Assembly: GCA_963704675.1 (NCBI GenBank)
Contig: OY969928.1
Location: 558,001-622,000 of the forward strand
Length of the DNA: 64,000 nt
Reading direction: 5' to 3'
Origin: DASUVM01 sp963704675
GTDB taxonomy: Bacteria; Patescibacteriota; Saccharimonadia; Saccharimonadales; Saccharimonadaceae
The notes under the pieces: model-generated
Told to the model about the DNA's origin: nothing
Databases searched by the model: none
Seen by the model: the letters and a program-made list of their open reading frames with translations, nothing else
Shown here: in pieces, positions 1 through 6,888 of the stretch
How positions within the stretch are numbered: the first letter of the stretch is position 1
Layout of the letters: the number at the start of each line of letters is the position of its first letter
Program-made: the position numbers and the translations under genes

Positions 1-473
1 TTGAGGGTGAAAGCATGAAGGATACGCTGCAAACTGGTGATCATCTTTTTGTTAATAAACTACCCGTTACAAGCGCGCGAATTACCGGCAAACAGTATAT
101 TCCTAATCGCGGCCAAGTGATTGTCTTTGAAAATCCCTTACCCGAATTACGCCGGGAAGAAGCATTCCTCGTAAAGCGCGTGGTCGGTCTGCCCAGCGAA
201 CGAATTGTCGTCAAGAATGGTGAGGTGAGAGTCTATAATGCCGCACATCCAGACGGCTTTAATCCAGATCTTACCTACATCGGGCCCAAGCAACCGACTG
301 AAGGTGACGTAGACATCACCATACCTGATGATGAATTATTTGTAGCTGGTGACAATCGCATTAGCCAACACTCGTTCGATTCGCGCAATGGCCTCAGTAC
401 AATTCCCTTAAGCCTTGTGCAAGGCCAAGTAGCTGCTCGAATCTACCCTTTCAACAAAATTCGTGGCTTATAA
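1..473 (+). CDS. lepB: Signal peptidase I, C-terminal part
   Basis: Membrane serine protease that removes signal peptides from exported proteins. The frame is open from the left edge (codons in phase with base 3), so the start and the N-terminal membrane anchor lie outside the window. Visible are the catalytic-serine motif GESM (first residues), the Lys box VKRVVGLP about 40 residues later and the C-terminal box AGDNRxxSxDSR, seen here as AGDNR...SFDSRNG. The stop at 471-473 lies 3 bp from the end of the convergent parB. Serine, lysine and domain order fit the S26A family, so the call is secure; only the 5' end is missing. Confidence 0.93.
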   Translation, partial: EGESMKDTLQTGDHLFVNKLPVTSARITGKQYIPNRGQVIVFENPLPELRREEAFLVKRVVGLPSERIVVKNGEVRVYNAAHPDGFNPDLTYIGPKQPTEGDVDITIPDDELFVAGDNRISQHSFDSRNGLSTIPLSLVQGQVAARIYPFNKIRGL

Positions 474-475
474 AC

Positions 476-1351
476 TTAAAGTAAGCTTTTCACTATTCGT
501 TCAAGATCTTCATCAGACTTATAACGTATCATCAACTGACCACCTTTTGCCATTGTTTTTACCTGCACAGAAGCATTGAGACGTTTTGCGAGCTTACGCG
601 TTGCGGGTGTTTCACTTCGCGCCTTTGCTTCACCAGCCTTGCGGTCTTTATTACCCGACTTATAGCCAATAACATATTGTTCAGTTTTACGAACCGACCA
701 CCCATTATTAATAATTAAGTCTAGTAGTATCTGCTGCTGTTTTGGCTCCACGATTGCCAAAATTTGGCGAGCATGTGCTTCTGAGATCTTGCCTTCAACC
801 AACGCTTCCTTGGCTGCCTGAGGCAGGTTCAATAAACGCACAATATTACTAATTGTGCTAATGGCGCGGCCACCAAGACGTTGGCTCACTTCTTCATACG
901 TTAAATTAAATTGATCACGAAGCTTTGCATAAGCAGTCGCGGTTTCAAGCGGATTCAGATCACGCCGATGCAAATTTTCAATCAATGAAAGTTCAAGTTT
1001 ATTTTGGTCACTGAGTGTTCGAATAATAGCCGGAATCTCTTGGATACCGGCTTGTTTCGCCGCTCGCCAACGACGTTCACCGGCAACTATGACATAACTA
1101 TCGCCATCCGGTGTTACAACAATCGGCTGCAAAACACCGTGAAGCTTAATCGATTCAGCCAGTTCATCAAGTGCATCTTGCTCAAAATGACGGCGTGGTT
1201 GATTAGTATCGGCTTGAATCTTTGCAACTGGTAAATGCTTATATTCAGAAAGTTTAGTATCTTCTTTTGCCGTCGGATCAAAAGCTTCATCAAGTAATTG
1301 CGCAGGAATCAGTGAATCAAATCCACGTCCTAAACCTTTTTTTATTACCAT
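476..1351 (-). CDS. parB: Chromosome partitioning protein ParB
   Basis: DNA-binding CTP-dependent clamp of the ParABS segregation system, which loads at parS sites near the origin. The 291 residues show the ParB N-terminal domain (NQPRR about residue 50, GERRWRAA about residue 90), the central helix-turn-helix region around SEAHARQIL and a basic linker before a C-terminal dimerisation segment. The ATG at 1351 overlaps the last base of the parA stop (1351), implying translational coupling. I saw no good match to the usual 16-bp parS palindrome in this window, so its target is probably elsewhere near the origin. Confidence 0.95.
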   Translation of the reverse strand: MVIKKGLGRGFDSLIPAQLLDEAFDPTAKEDTKLSEYKHLPVAKIQADTNQPRRHFEQDALDELAESIKLHGVLQPIVVTPDGDSYVIVAGERRWRAAKQAGIQEIPAIIRTLSDQNKLELSLIENLHRRDLNPLETATAYAKLRDQFNLTYEEVSQRLGGRAISTISNIVRLLNLPQAAKEALVEGKISEAHARQILAIVEPKQQQILLDLIINNGWSVRKTEQYVIGYKSGNKDRKAGEAKARSETPATRKLAKRLNASVQVKTMAKGGQLMIRYKSDEDLERIVKSLL

Positions 1352-2121
1352 TATGCTGTCTCCTCCAGGCGTTTCAGGATCTCTTTGGTTAGTGCTTTAT
1401 AAGCCCTGGCACCTTTGCTCCATTTATCATACATGCCAACTGGCACGCCATGACTCGGCGCTTCGGCTAAGCGTACATTTCGCGGAATAACCGTTTCAAA
1501 TACCTTACCCGGAAAATGCTTCTTAACCTCTTCGAGCACCTGCTGACTCAGCGTCGTGCGACCATCATACATTGTGAGCACTACACCGAGCAGATCAAGC
1601 TTCGCATTCATGCGTTCTCGAATAAGCTTCATTGTCTCAAGTAATTGTCCCAATCCTTCAAGCGCGTAAAATTCTGCCTGCACAGGTAAAAGAATGCGAT
1701 CAGCTGCAATCAATGCATTAACAGTCAGTAAACTAAGGCTCGGTGGGCAATCAATTAAAATAACGTCGTACTCAAGTGGCTCAAGCGCCAATTTTAAACG
1801 CGAAAACCGCTTATCGGCAGCCGCCAACTGCACCTCAACGTCTGCTAATTGCGGCAAACTCGGCAATAAATCAACACCAGGCACTGAAGTTTTTTGAATA
1901 ACAGCATTTGCTTCGGCACTACCGCCTAATACATCAACCAACGTTACTTTAAGTTTCTGTTTCTCAACGCCCAAACCGCTCGTTGTATTACCTTGCGGAT
2001 CACCGTCTACCAGCAATACCTTCTTTCCGGCTTTAGCCAGATAAAAGGCCACGTTAATTGTCGTGGTTGTTTTACCAACCCCCCCTTTTTGGTTCGTTAC
2101 CGCAATAATTGCCTTACTCAT
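1351..2121 (-). CDS. parA: Chromosome partitioning ATPase ParA (Soj)
   Basis: Walker-type ATPase that binds DNA non-specifically in its ATP form and drives ParB-parS complexes apart. The deviant Walker A KGGVGKTTT is at residues 12-20, followed by VDGDPQGN and the Walker B-like IDCPPSLS around residue 120. Length (256 aa) is normal for chromosomal ParA. It is the first gene of a parA-parB operon; a TATAAT -10 box lies at 2154-2159 on the minus strand, about 33 bp upstream of the ATG. Confidence 0.96.
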   Translation of the reverse strand: MSKAIIAVTNQKGGVGKTTTTINVAFYLAKAGKKVLLVDGDPQGNTTSGLGVEKQKLKVTLVDVLGGSAEANAVIQKTSVPGVDLLPSLPQLADVEVQLAAADKRFSRLKLALEPLEYDVILIDCPPSLSLLTVNALIAADRILLPVQAEFYALEGLGQLLETMKLIRERMNAKLDLLGVVLTMYDGRTTLSQQVLEEVKKHFPGKVFETVIPRNVRLAEAPSHGVPVGMYDKWSKGARAYKALTKEILKRLEETA

Positions 2122-2234
2122 AATGTTTTGGTTTTCACTCCCTCGTTTCCTCTATTATACCACGCCGTGAAAAAGTAGGTTATGCTCCGCTTGTATTGCG
2201 TATGTGCAAAATATATGTCATTATATGCATGTTT

Positions 2235-2248
2235 TGTCCGTCCGGACA
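2235..2248. promoter_or_regulatory. Inverted repeat upstream of GC-rich orphan gene A
   Basis: TGTCCG-TC-CGGACA is a 6+2+6 inverted repeat, 31 bp before the start codon of the gene at 2280. It could be an operator or a small hairpin in the leader. No family is recognised. Confidence 0.3.
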
Positions 2249-2279
2249 TCATGCAGGATGCGGAACGAAGGAGAGACAA

Positions 2280-2594
2280 ATGCCGTCGCTAGAATGGAAC
2301 GACCTCCGAGAGAAACTTCGGGAACTGGAAGGCTTCAATGCCGACCAGTTCTCTATATGGGTGCAGCAACGAGCGAGCATTGAACTGCCCATAGGGCGGC
2401 CGGTGCTTGCCCTCCTCTGGCGAGCACTGGAGGCGCGTAACGTAGCGTACGAGTACGCTCCCAAAGCCGTCGCCGAGAACGCAGTTGGTTTCTGCGACGC
2501 TATGCTGATGCAGCTCGAGGAACAATACCCGTTGCCCAAGCCAAGCTACTACAGCATATGGAGCGAGCTGCTCGACAAACTCGCCAACCCGTAA
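2280..2594 (+). CDS. GC-rich orphan protein, 104 aa (islet A)
   Basis: I do not recognise this protein. It is soluble, mixed charged/hydrophobic and probably helical, with no signal peptide or membrane segment. The ATG at 2280 is chosen because a strong ribosome-binding site (GAAGGAG) lies 6 bp before it; a longer reading from 2196 has no such site. Base composition and codon choice (many GCC, CTC, CGC) are far more GC-rich than the flanking parA and rplU. A perfect GC hairpin follows the stop. It lies between housekeeping genes with no operon partner, which suggests transfer. Coding status is well supported; function is unknown. Confidence 0.7.
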   Translation: MPSLEWNDLREKLRELEGFNADQFSIWVQQRASIELPIGRPVLALLWRALEARNVAYEYAPKAVAENAVGFCDAMLMQLEEQYPLPKPSYYSIWSELLDKLANP

Positions 2595-2604
2595 CGTCTC
2601 CCGC

Positions 2605-2636
2605 GCGGCGGGCGGATCCGAGTATCCGCCCGCCGC
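2605..2636 (+). terminator. GC hairpin after islet A gene
   Basis: A perfect 13-bp stem (GCGGCGGGCGGAT with its complement) closes a 6-nt loop 11 bp after the stop. There is no U tract, so it may be an mRNA-stabilising or weak termination hairpin. Confidence 0.5.
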
Positions 2637-2660
2637 AGACTAGCTCTATCAGCCCTTTTT

Positions 2661-2694
2661 AAATAAAACGTCCTCGTCAGGGCGCCTTTTATTT
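2661..2694. terminator. Bidirectional terminator-like hairpin
   Basis: AAATAAAA at 2661-2668 pairs with TTTTATTT at 2687-2694 around a GC-containing loop, giving an A-stem-T arrangement on both strands. It would separate orphan gene A from orphan gene B. Confidence 0.45.
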
Positions 2695-2725
2695 ATCATG
2701 ATTAGCATCACGCAAAATCTGAAAT

Positions 2726-2770
2726 CGCACCCAACCGCCGCCAAGGAGTAAATCAGCGGCATTGGGTGCG
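2726..2770. repeat. Inverted repeat after orphan gene B
   Basis: CGCACCCAA at 2726-2734 pairs perfectly with TTGGGTGCG at 2762-2770, with an inner GCCGC/GCGGC pair. It lies just downstream of the minus-strand gene ending at 2803 and may be its 3' hairpin. Confidence 0.45.
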
Positions 2771-2802
2771 AGACAGGAGGCTCTCTTGTGCTCGCACCTG
2801 TC

Positions 2803-3117
2803 CTACGACACGGCGAGTCTCTTCAGCGCATCATCAAGATCCGTCTTAGTGATCGTAGGCCGAAACACCCAGCCTACGAACGAAAGCAGTTCCGCCAGTC
2901 GCCACAAAACGAGATAGTTGGACATCCCGTAACCTGGGAGTAGGTTCTGCCAACGTATGATTGTTGCACATATATCCTGTTCGGACGCCGGAGCCGGAAC
3001 ACCCCAAACGCTCCGAGCGCCAGGTCTAGCATCACGCGTAGCTGAGATCACCCAAGACCTCCTGCCCCGAGCTCGGATCAGCACCACGTCACCCCTGCGG
3101 ATGTCCTCGACACGCAT
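2803..3117 (-). CDS. GC-rich orphan protein, 104 aa (islet B)
   Basis: Not recognised. The N-terminal 45 residues (VEDIRRGDVVLIRARGRRSW) read like a small beta-barrel of the kind seen in PemK/MazF or SH3-like folds, but the catalytic pattern is not clear and I do not assign it. The C-terminal half is helical. The start at 3117 is supported by AGGAGG nine bases upstream. Codon use is GC-rich compared with rplU next door, and a hairpin-rich tail follows the stop. It is the second of three GC-rich orphans in 2 kb. Confidence 0.65.
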   Translation of the reverse strand: MRVEDIRRGDVVLIRARGRRSWVISATRDARPGARSVWGVPAPASEQDICATIIRWQNLLPGYGMSNYLVLWRLAELLSFVGWVFRPTITKTDLDDALKRLAVS

Positions 3118-3224
3118 AGCGCATCGCCTCCTGTCATGTTATTGTAACCAACCTAGCTTTTATAACATCTGCACTCGATATCGTCAACCAGTCTCAAGCC
3201 AAAGAAGCGTCCATACTAGCTACT

Positions 3225-3251
3225 AAAACGCTCCGTCAGACGGAGCGTTTT
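3225..3251. terminator. Terminator between rplU and orphan gene B
   Basis: AAAACGCTCCGT and its exact complement enclose a 3-nt loop; T runs of seven (plus) and four (minus) follow. It ends the rplU transcript immediately after the stop codon. Confidence 0.8.
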
Positions 3252-3252
3252 T

Positions 3253-3558
3253 TTATTTGATTGAGCTAATTTCAATCTTTGAATATTTTTGGCGATGCCC
3301 ATTAATTTTACTAACGCGCTTTTTCGATTCAAATCGAATTACACGCAGCTTCTCGCCTTTGACTTCTGGTTCGAGCACTTTAGCCGCAACCTTTACCCCT
3401 TTAACCATAGGGGTGCCGATTGTAGTTTTGTCGCCATCGATTACCATCAGCGCATCCAGCGAGAGCTCTTTTGTACCATCTTGGAGGCGGTCCACCAAGA
3501 GGGTCTCTTTTTCGGCGACAATATATTGTTTGCCACCAAGCTGAATAACTGCTTTCAT
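3253..3558 (-). CDS. rplU: Ribosomal protein L21
   Basis: Large-subunit ribosomal protein. The sequence begins MKAVIQLGGKQYIV, the family signature, with the C-terminal basic block containing the GHRQ motif. Length 101 aa is typical. The usual partner rpmA (L27) does not follow; an intrinsic terminator directly after the stop makes this a monocistronic unit. It is driven by a strong promoter at 3592-3620. Confidence 0.97.
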   Translation of the reverse strand: MKAVIQLGGKQYIVAEKETLLVDRLQDGTKELSLDALMVIDGDKTTIGTPMVKGVKVAAKVLEPEVKGEKLRVIRFESKKRVSKINGHRQKYSKIEISSIK

Positions 3559-3591
3559 CTTGCTACCTTAAGTTATTGTTAATTCTGATCG

Positions 3592-3620
3592 ATTGTAACA
3601 GATTACACTCACTCTGTAAA
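3592..3620 (-). promoter_or_regulatory. Sigma-70 type promoter of rplU
   Basis: TTTACA (3620-3615) - 17 bp - TACAAT (3597-3592) on the minus strand, about 35 bp upstream of the rplU ATG. Confidence 0.75.
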
Positions 3621-3765
3621 GATATCTACCTGGTATTGTAAGGTTGTAAGGTTAATTATATAATAATTATGCTCTATTGCACTTGTTGTGTGCAAAAGTA
3701 CTTTATCGCGCGCGAAAGTGATGCAATAATCTGATACTGAGCAGAGTTTGACCCTGATCTAGGGC

Positions 3766-4170
3766 GTGGAGCAGCCGCTCTATCGCCGCAACTACTACGG
3801 CAAGGTCTTCGTGGTCGGTCAGCCCGGTCAGGCGTACACGCTGCGTGTGCACAACCTGACCACCACTGGCCGCATCGAGGTCATTAACACTGTCGATGGC
3901 CAGCACACGCTCGAGGACGAGCCCGGCGACATGAGAGCGAACCGAGGATTGGTCATCAGTGACCCCGTCGGCGAGATCACCGGCTGGCGAATCAACGACG
4001 ACGAGACCCGCGAATTCGTCTTCGGCCCGCCCGAGCCCAACCCCTTCCCGGGTGTGAGGTACCGGCTACGAGAAGTACCAGACCGTCTCGGGCGCCTGAT
4101 CTCTCCACAGCAACACAACAGCAAGAGGGTTACCAGGGGGAAGGAGCATTCTCCCCTGGCAGTACCCTAA
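3766..4170 (+). CDS. GC-rich orphan protein, 134 aa (islet C)
   Basis: GC-rich reading frame with a GTG start just after an in-frame TAG; no good ribosome-binding site is visible, so the true start is uncertain and the 5' end may be truncated. The central part (YYGKVFVVGQPGQAYTLRV, then a VDGQHTL loop and a FVFGPPE strand) resembles a family of small beta-sandwich hypothetical proteins with the pattern YGKVFVVGxPGExYTVRVxN found in unrelated bacteria; function unknown. The last 25 residues look unlike the rest. The stop codon lies inside a perfect inverted repeat. Confidence 0.55.
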   Translation: MEQPLYRRNYYGKVFVVGQPGQAYTLRVHNLTTTGRIEVINTVDGQHTLEDEPGDMRANRGLVISDPVGEITGWRINDDETREFVFGPPEPNPFPGVRYRLREVPDRLGRLISPQQHNSKRVTRGKEHSPLAVP

Positions 4171-4204
4171 GCCCATAAAAGAGTTATGGTATTAGGGTAC
4201 TGCC
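4158..4204. repeat. Long hairpin overlapping the stop of islet C gene
   Basis: GGCAGTACCCTAA (4158-4170) pairs perfectly with 4192-4204, and an inner CCATAA/TTATGG stem closes a 5-nt loop. The stop codon is part of the stem. There is no U tract. It could be a 3' mRNA structure or the mark of an insertion event. Confidence 0.55.
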
Positions 4205-4275
4205 AGATATGAACCACCTAGATGTCGGGTTGTTTAATATGTATCAAAAGAGAGTCAGTGGGACATTTACCTCCT

Positions 4276-5349
4276 CTATGGTCGCTTGCGACCTGAAAAC
4301 ATCCACCAACCAGTACCACTAAGCAACGCTCCAAAGCCAAGCCACATGGGCCATCCAAAATTGATATACGGTCTTTCGACTGGATGATTATGGGTATTCA
4401 CCAGTATTGGTTCTTGCGTCGTTTTTGTTTCGGCATGCGTCACTGCTGAATCATCCGACAGGATAGCGTTAGTAGCAACCTGCTCTCCACCTAAAATTGG
4501 TGCAATAGGTGGCGTCTCAGGCAGTGCAATTGTTTGAATAACCTCTACGGGCTTGTTTATTGTTGGGCTTTCAGGCTCTTTCTCGGCAACAGGCGGAGTA
4601 TTGGCAACTAAAAAGTTTATCTCAAGTGGGTCAGATAAGTTTTCGGCATGATCAATAGCACGTACCGTTAAACTATGCGCGCCATCACTGAGTGGTAGCG
4701 TATCTATATTTAAGGTAATCCGTACTGTCACTCGTTGCGCCTGAGCCCTTGACTCCCTTGCCGATTCACGGGTCTGGTTCATTGGCATGAGCGCGCCATC
4801 CATTGAGGCGATAATTTTATCAGGGTAGCTATCTGTTATCTCAAATTTAAAAACGGCCGTCCCACTAACCCTTGCCGTATCGCCTTCGGTGATATTTTGA
4901 ATCGTCGGCGCTATGTTATCAATAACAACACGACGTGTCTCGCTCCAGCCGCTTTCGTCACCCGATGTAAAAACGGCCTTAGTTCGCCACCATATCTCTG
5001 CCTCATGCTCCTCAAAGCGCTCAAATTTCATATCGTTCACTATTATTTGATGCTCATGAACTACTGTTAATTCGGGGTCATCGTAGCTTTCATATACATA
5101 ATGATCAGCTCCTTCAATAGGCTGCCATGAATAGATTAATGGACTACCATTTTTAATGCTGTTATCTTCAGGTATTGAAAGTTGTGGTGAAACTGAAACG
5201 GTTGTATTCTTTTTAGTAGCAGTTTCAGCATAAGCAGGCGATGTAAAAATAAATAATTGCAATATAAGCAACAAAGCAAACGCACTGATCAAGACAACGA
5301 TTATGATAAAGTGAGCTACTCTTATGTTAAGCCCGAACTTTAAGCCCAT
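4276..5349 (-). CDS. Secreted/surface protein with Ig-like domains and C-terminal anchor
   Basis: 357 aa. An N-terminal membrane/signal segment lies at about residues 12-38 (IIIVVLISAFALLLILQLF, then AYA, a likely cleavage site). Residues 60-245 form two beta-rich modules of the FN3/Ig type (SPLIYSWQPIEGADHY; a second with DGAHSLTVRAIDHAENLSDP, typical of bacterial Ig-like repeats). A Pro/Glu-rich linker precedes a final membrane helix and the basic tail SGRKRP. This is the plan of a wall- or membrane-anchored surface protein, though no LPxTG is present. The start has AGGGAG upstream. Binding partner unknown. Confidence 0.75.
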   Translation of the reverse strand: MGLKFGLNIRVAHFIIIVVLISAFALLLILQLFIFTSPAYAETATKKNTTVSVSPQLSIPEDNSIKNGSPLIYSWQPIEGADHYVYESYDDPELTVVHEHQIIVNDMKFERFEEHEAEIWWRTKAVFTSGDESGWSETRRVVIDNIAPTIQNITEGDTARVSGTAVFKFEITDSYPDKIIASMDGALMPMNQTRESARESRAQAQRVTVRITLNIDTLPLSDGAHSLTVRAIDHAENLSDPLEINFLVANTPPVAEKEPESPTINKPVEVIQTIALPETPPIAPILGGEQVATNAILSDDSAVTHAETKTTQEPILVNTHNHPVERPYINFGWPMWLGFGALLSGTGWWMFSGRKRP

Positions 5350-5402
5350 GACTGCACCTACTCCCTTATGTACAGTCTATTTTACCACAAACACCCAAGG
5401 TT

Positions 5403-5672
5403 TTAATCTTCAGCTTCGTCAGCAAAGTTCCAATTTGGGTCTTGGCGTGCTTCATCGCGGACTTTTGCCCAAAAAGCCGCCAACTTTTCGCCATCAGGCC
5501 GTTCATCGAGTACCCACTTGTTATCATGAGTTTCGTCTTCGACTGTCATTGCACGATCTATCTCGTCATCTATACCCAGCTTCGATTCACTAAATCGCAT
5601 TCGGCTGGCATTTTTAGAACGATCGATAAAATAATTTTGTTTTAATTTACGTTTATTTTTAATCTTCAACAT
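5403..5672 (-). CDS. Small charged protein, 89 aa, unknown function
   Basis: Not recognised by name. A very basic N-terminus (MLKIKNKRKLKQ) is followed by an acidic, helical remainder ending in AEDED-like residues. AT-rich codon use matches the core genes, so it is likely native. It stands alone between the surface protein and the membrane protein at 5779, the latter on the other strand. Confidence 0.6.
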   Translation of the reverse strand: MLKIKNKRKLKQNYFIDRSKNASRMRFSESKLGIDDEIDRAMTVEDETHDNKWVLDERPDGEKLAAFWAKVRDEARQDPNWNFADEAED

Positions 5673-5778
5673 ATAGTCTATATTAACACCTTATTGCGTA
5701 ACAGTCAATAAAAGGTCGGCTTAGTATTGTTTTAAGCGTAAGCGGCACGTATGATAAGGCTATTAAGTAAGGAGCTTT

Positions 5779-6888
5779 ATGGACACAAAAGAAACGGCCG
5801 TGCCAGAAGACAATCTTCTCTCAAACAATACAGCACAAAAAACCTTGGAGACCACGACGATTTCGCGGCCATTACTTTTATTTGAACATGTTACTACTTT
5901 AGTAAGTGGCCTTATTGCAGTAGGCTTATTAAGCCTAGCAGGCTATACGCTTTTAGATTATTGGCTTGGTGAAAATAATACAATGAATTACCTTAACAGC
6001 TATTTATATGGCTTCTATCTATATCTGCTCTGTGGTTTGTTATTCTTTACCGCCCTACATTTTTGGGCTCATTGGCGCAGTGAACGAAAACTAGGCGTTG
6101 CAGATGAGGCGCAACCCATCAATCGAACTACACATGCGTTTTTAGTAATTTTCTTAGTCATCCTAACAGTAGCTGTTGTCAGTAATATCGTTGCAGTTGC
6201 TTACATAGCCCTCAATGCAGCACTTGGTACGGCTGATTATTCGACAAAAGGACTCTGGAACGCTCTGCTCGGCCCACTTCAAGCAGGTTTGTGGGCAGGT
6301 TTGTTATGTTGGTACTTTAAAGGCACGGGCAAGGGCCGGTCAACCATGGTATACCTTGCCGTGAATGGTGTCATAAGTTTATTGGCCGCCGGTTTGCTAT
6401 TTGCCTTTCCCATTATGGCAAAACGCGATACTGTAATTGATAGCCGTACGAGTGACGATTTAAGTAGCATTTCATTTGCAATTAATGAGTTTGTTAATGA
6501 CAATATTAAGTTGCCCGACACGTTATCTGAGTTAAAGCTTGACGACAAAATAAAAGCACGCTTTGGCGTCTATGAATATGAAAAGACCAATACATCAACT
6601 AAGATAGGAGATGTGGAACCAGTGACCAGCGAGGATGCTAATGACACTATTAGCGATCTCTTGCGCGCCCCAAGTCAACAATTTTCGTATAAGCTTTGCG
6701 CCAATTTCAAAACTGATACCTCAAAGGATAATGATCGGTCACCTATCCCTTTTTTGGCTACATCGAGTGATTTTGGCACACACCCTGCCGGCAAACATTG
6801 CTTTGATAAAATTGCTTATGGCAAAAACCTTATTGACGATCAACCTGCCTCTTCAGACAGTTCGGGTTCAAGCCTAGAACGTTACTAA
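5779..6888 (+). CDS. Multi-spanning membrane protein with extracytoplasmic C-terminal domain
   Basis: 369 aa. Five hydrophobic segments are visible (about residues 35-60, 72-95, 115-140, 160-178, 190-210), a layout resembling DUF5671-type membrane proteins. After the last helix comes a 150-residue soluble part with IDSRTSDDLSSISFAINEF, similar to the globular region of pseudopilin-like proteins, with two cysteines that may form a disulfide. The start follows AAGGAG. It converges on ileS, overlapping it by 4 bp. Function unknown; the disulfide idea is inference from the nearby VKOR gene. Confidence 0.65.
   Translation: MDTKETAVPEDNLLSNNTAQKTLETTTISRPLLLFEHVTTLVSGLIAVGLLSLAGYTLLDYWLGENNTMNYLNSYLYGFYLYLLCGLLFFTALHFWAHWRSERKLGVADEAQPINRTTHAFLVIFLVILTVAVVSNIVAVAYIALNAALGTADYSTKGLWNALLGPLQAGLWAGLLCWYFKGTGKGRSTMVYLAVNGVISLLAAGLLFAFPIMAKRDTVIDSRTSDDLSSISFAINEFVNDNIKLPDTLSELKLDDKIKARFGVYEYEKTNTSTKIGDVEPVTSEDANDTISDLLRAPSQQFSYKLCANFKTDTSKDNDRSPIPFLATSSDFGTHPAGKHCFDKIAYGKNLIDDQPASSDSSGSSLERY

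Noticed and set aside
476..2121. parS site near parAB
   Set aside because: No convincing match to the TGTTTCACGTGAAACA-type palindrome was seen in the window.
2235..4204. Integron-type cassette array (attC sites)
   Set aside because: The hairpins lack the RYYYAAC/GTTRRRY ends and the genes are not in one orientation.
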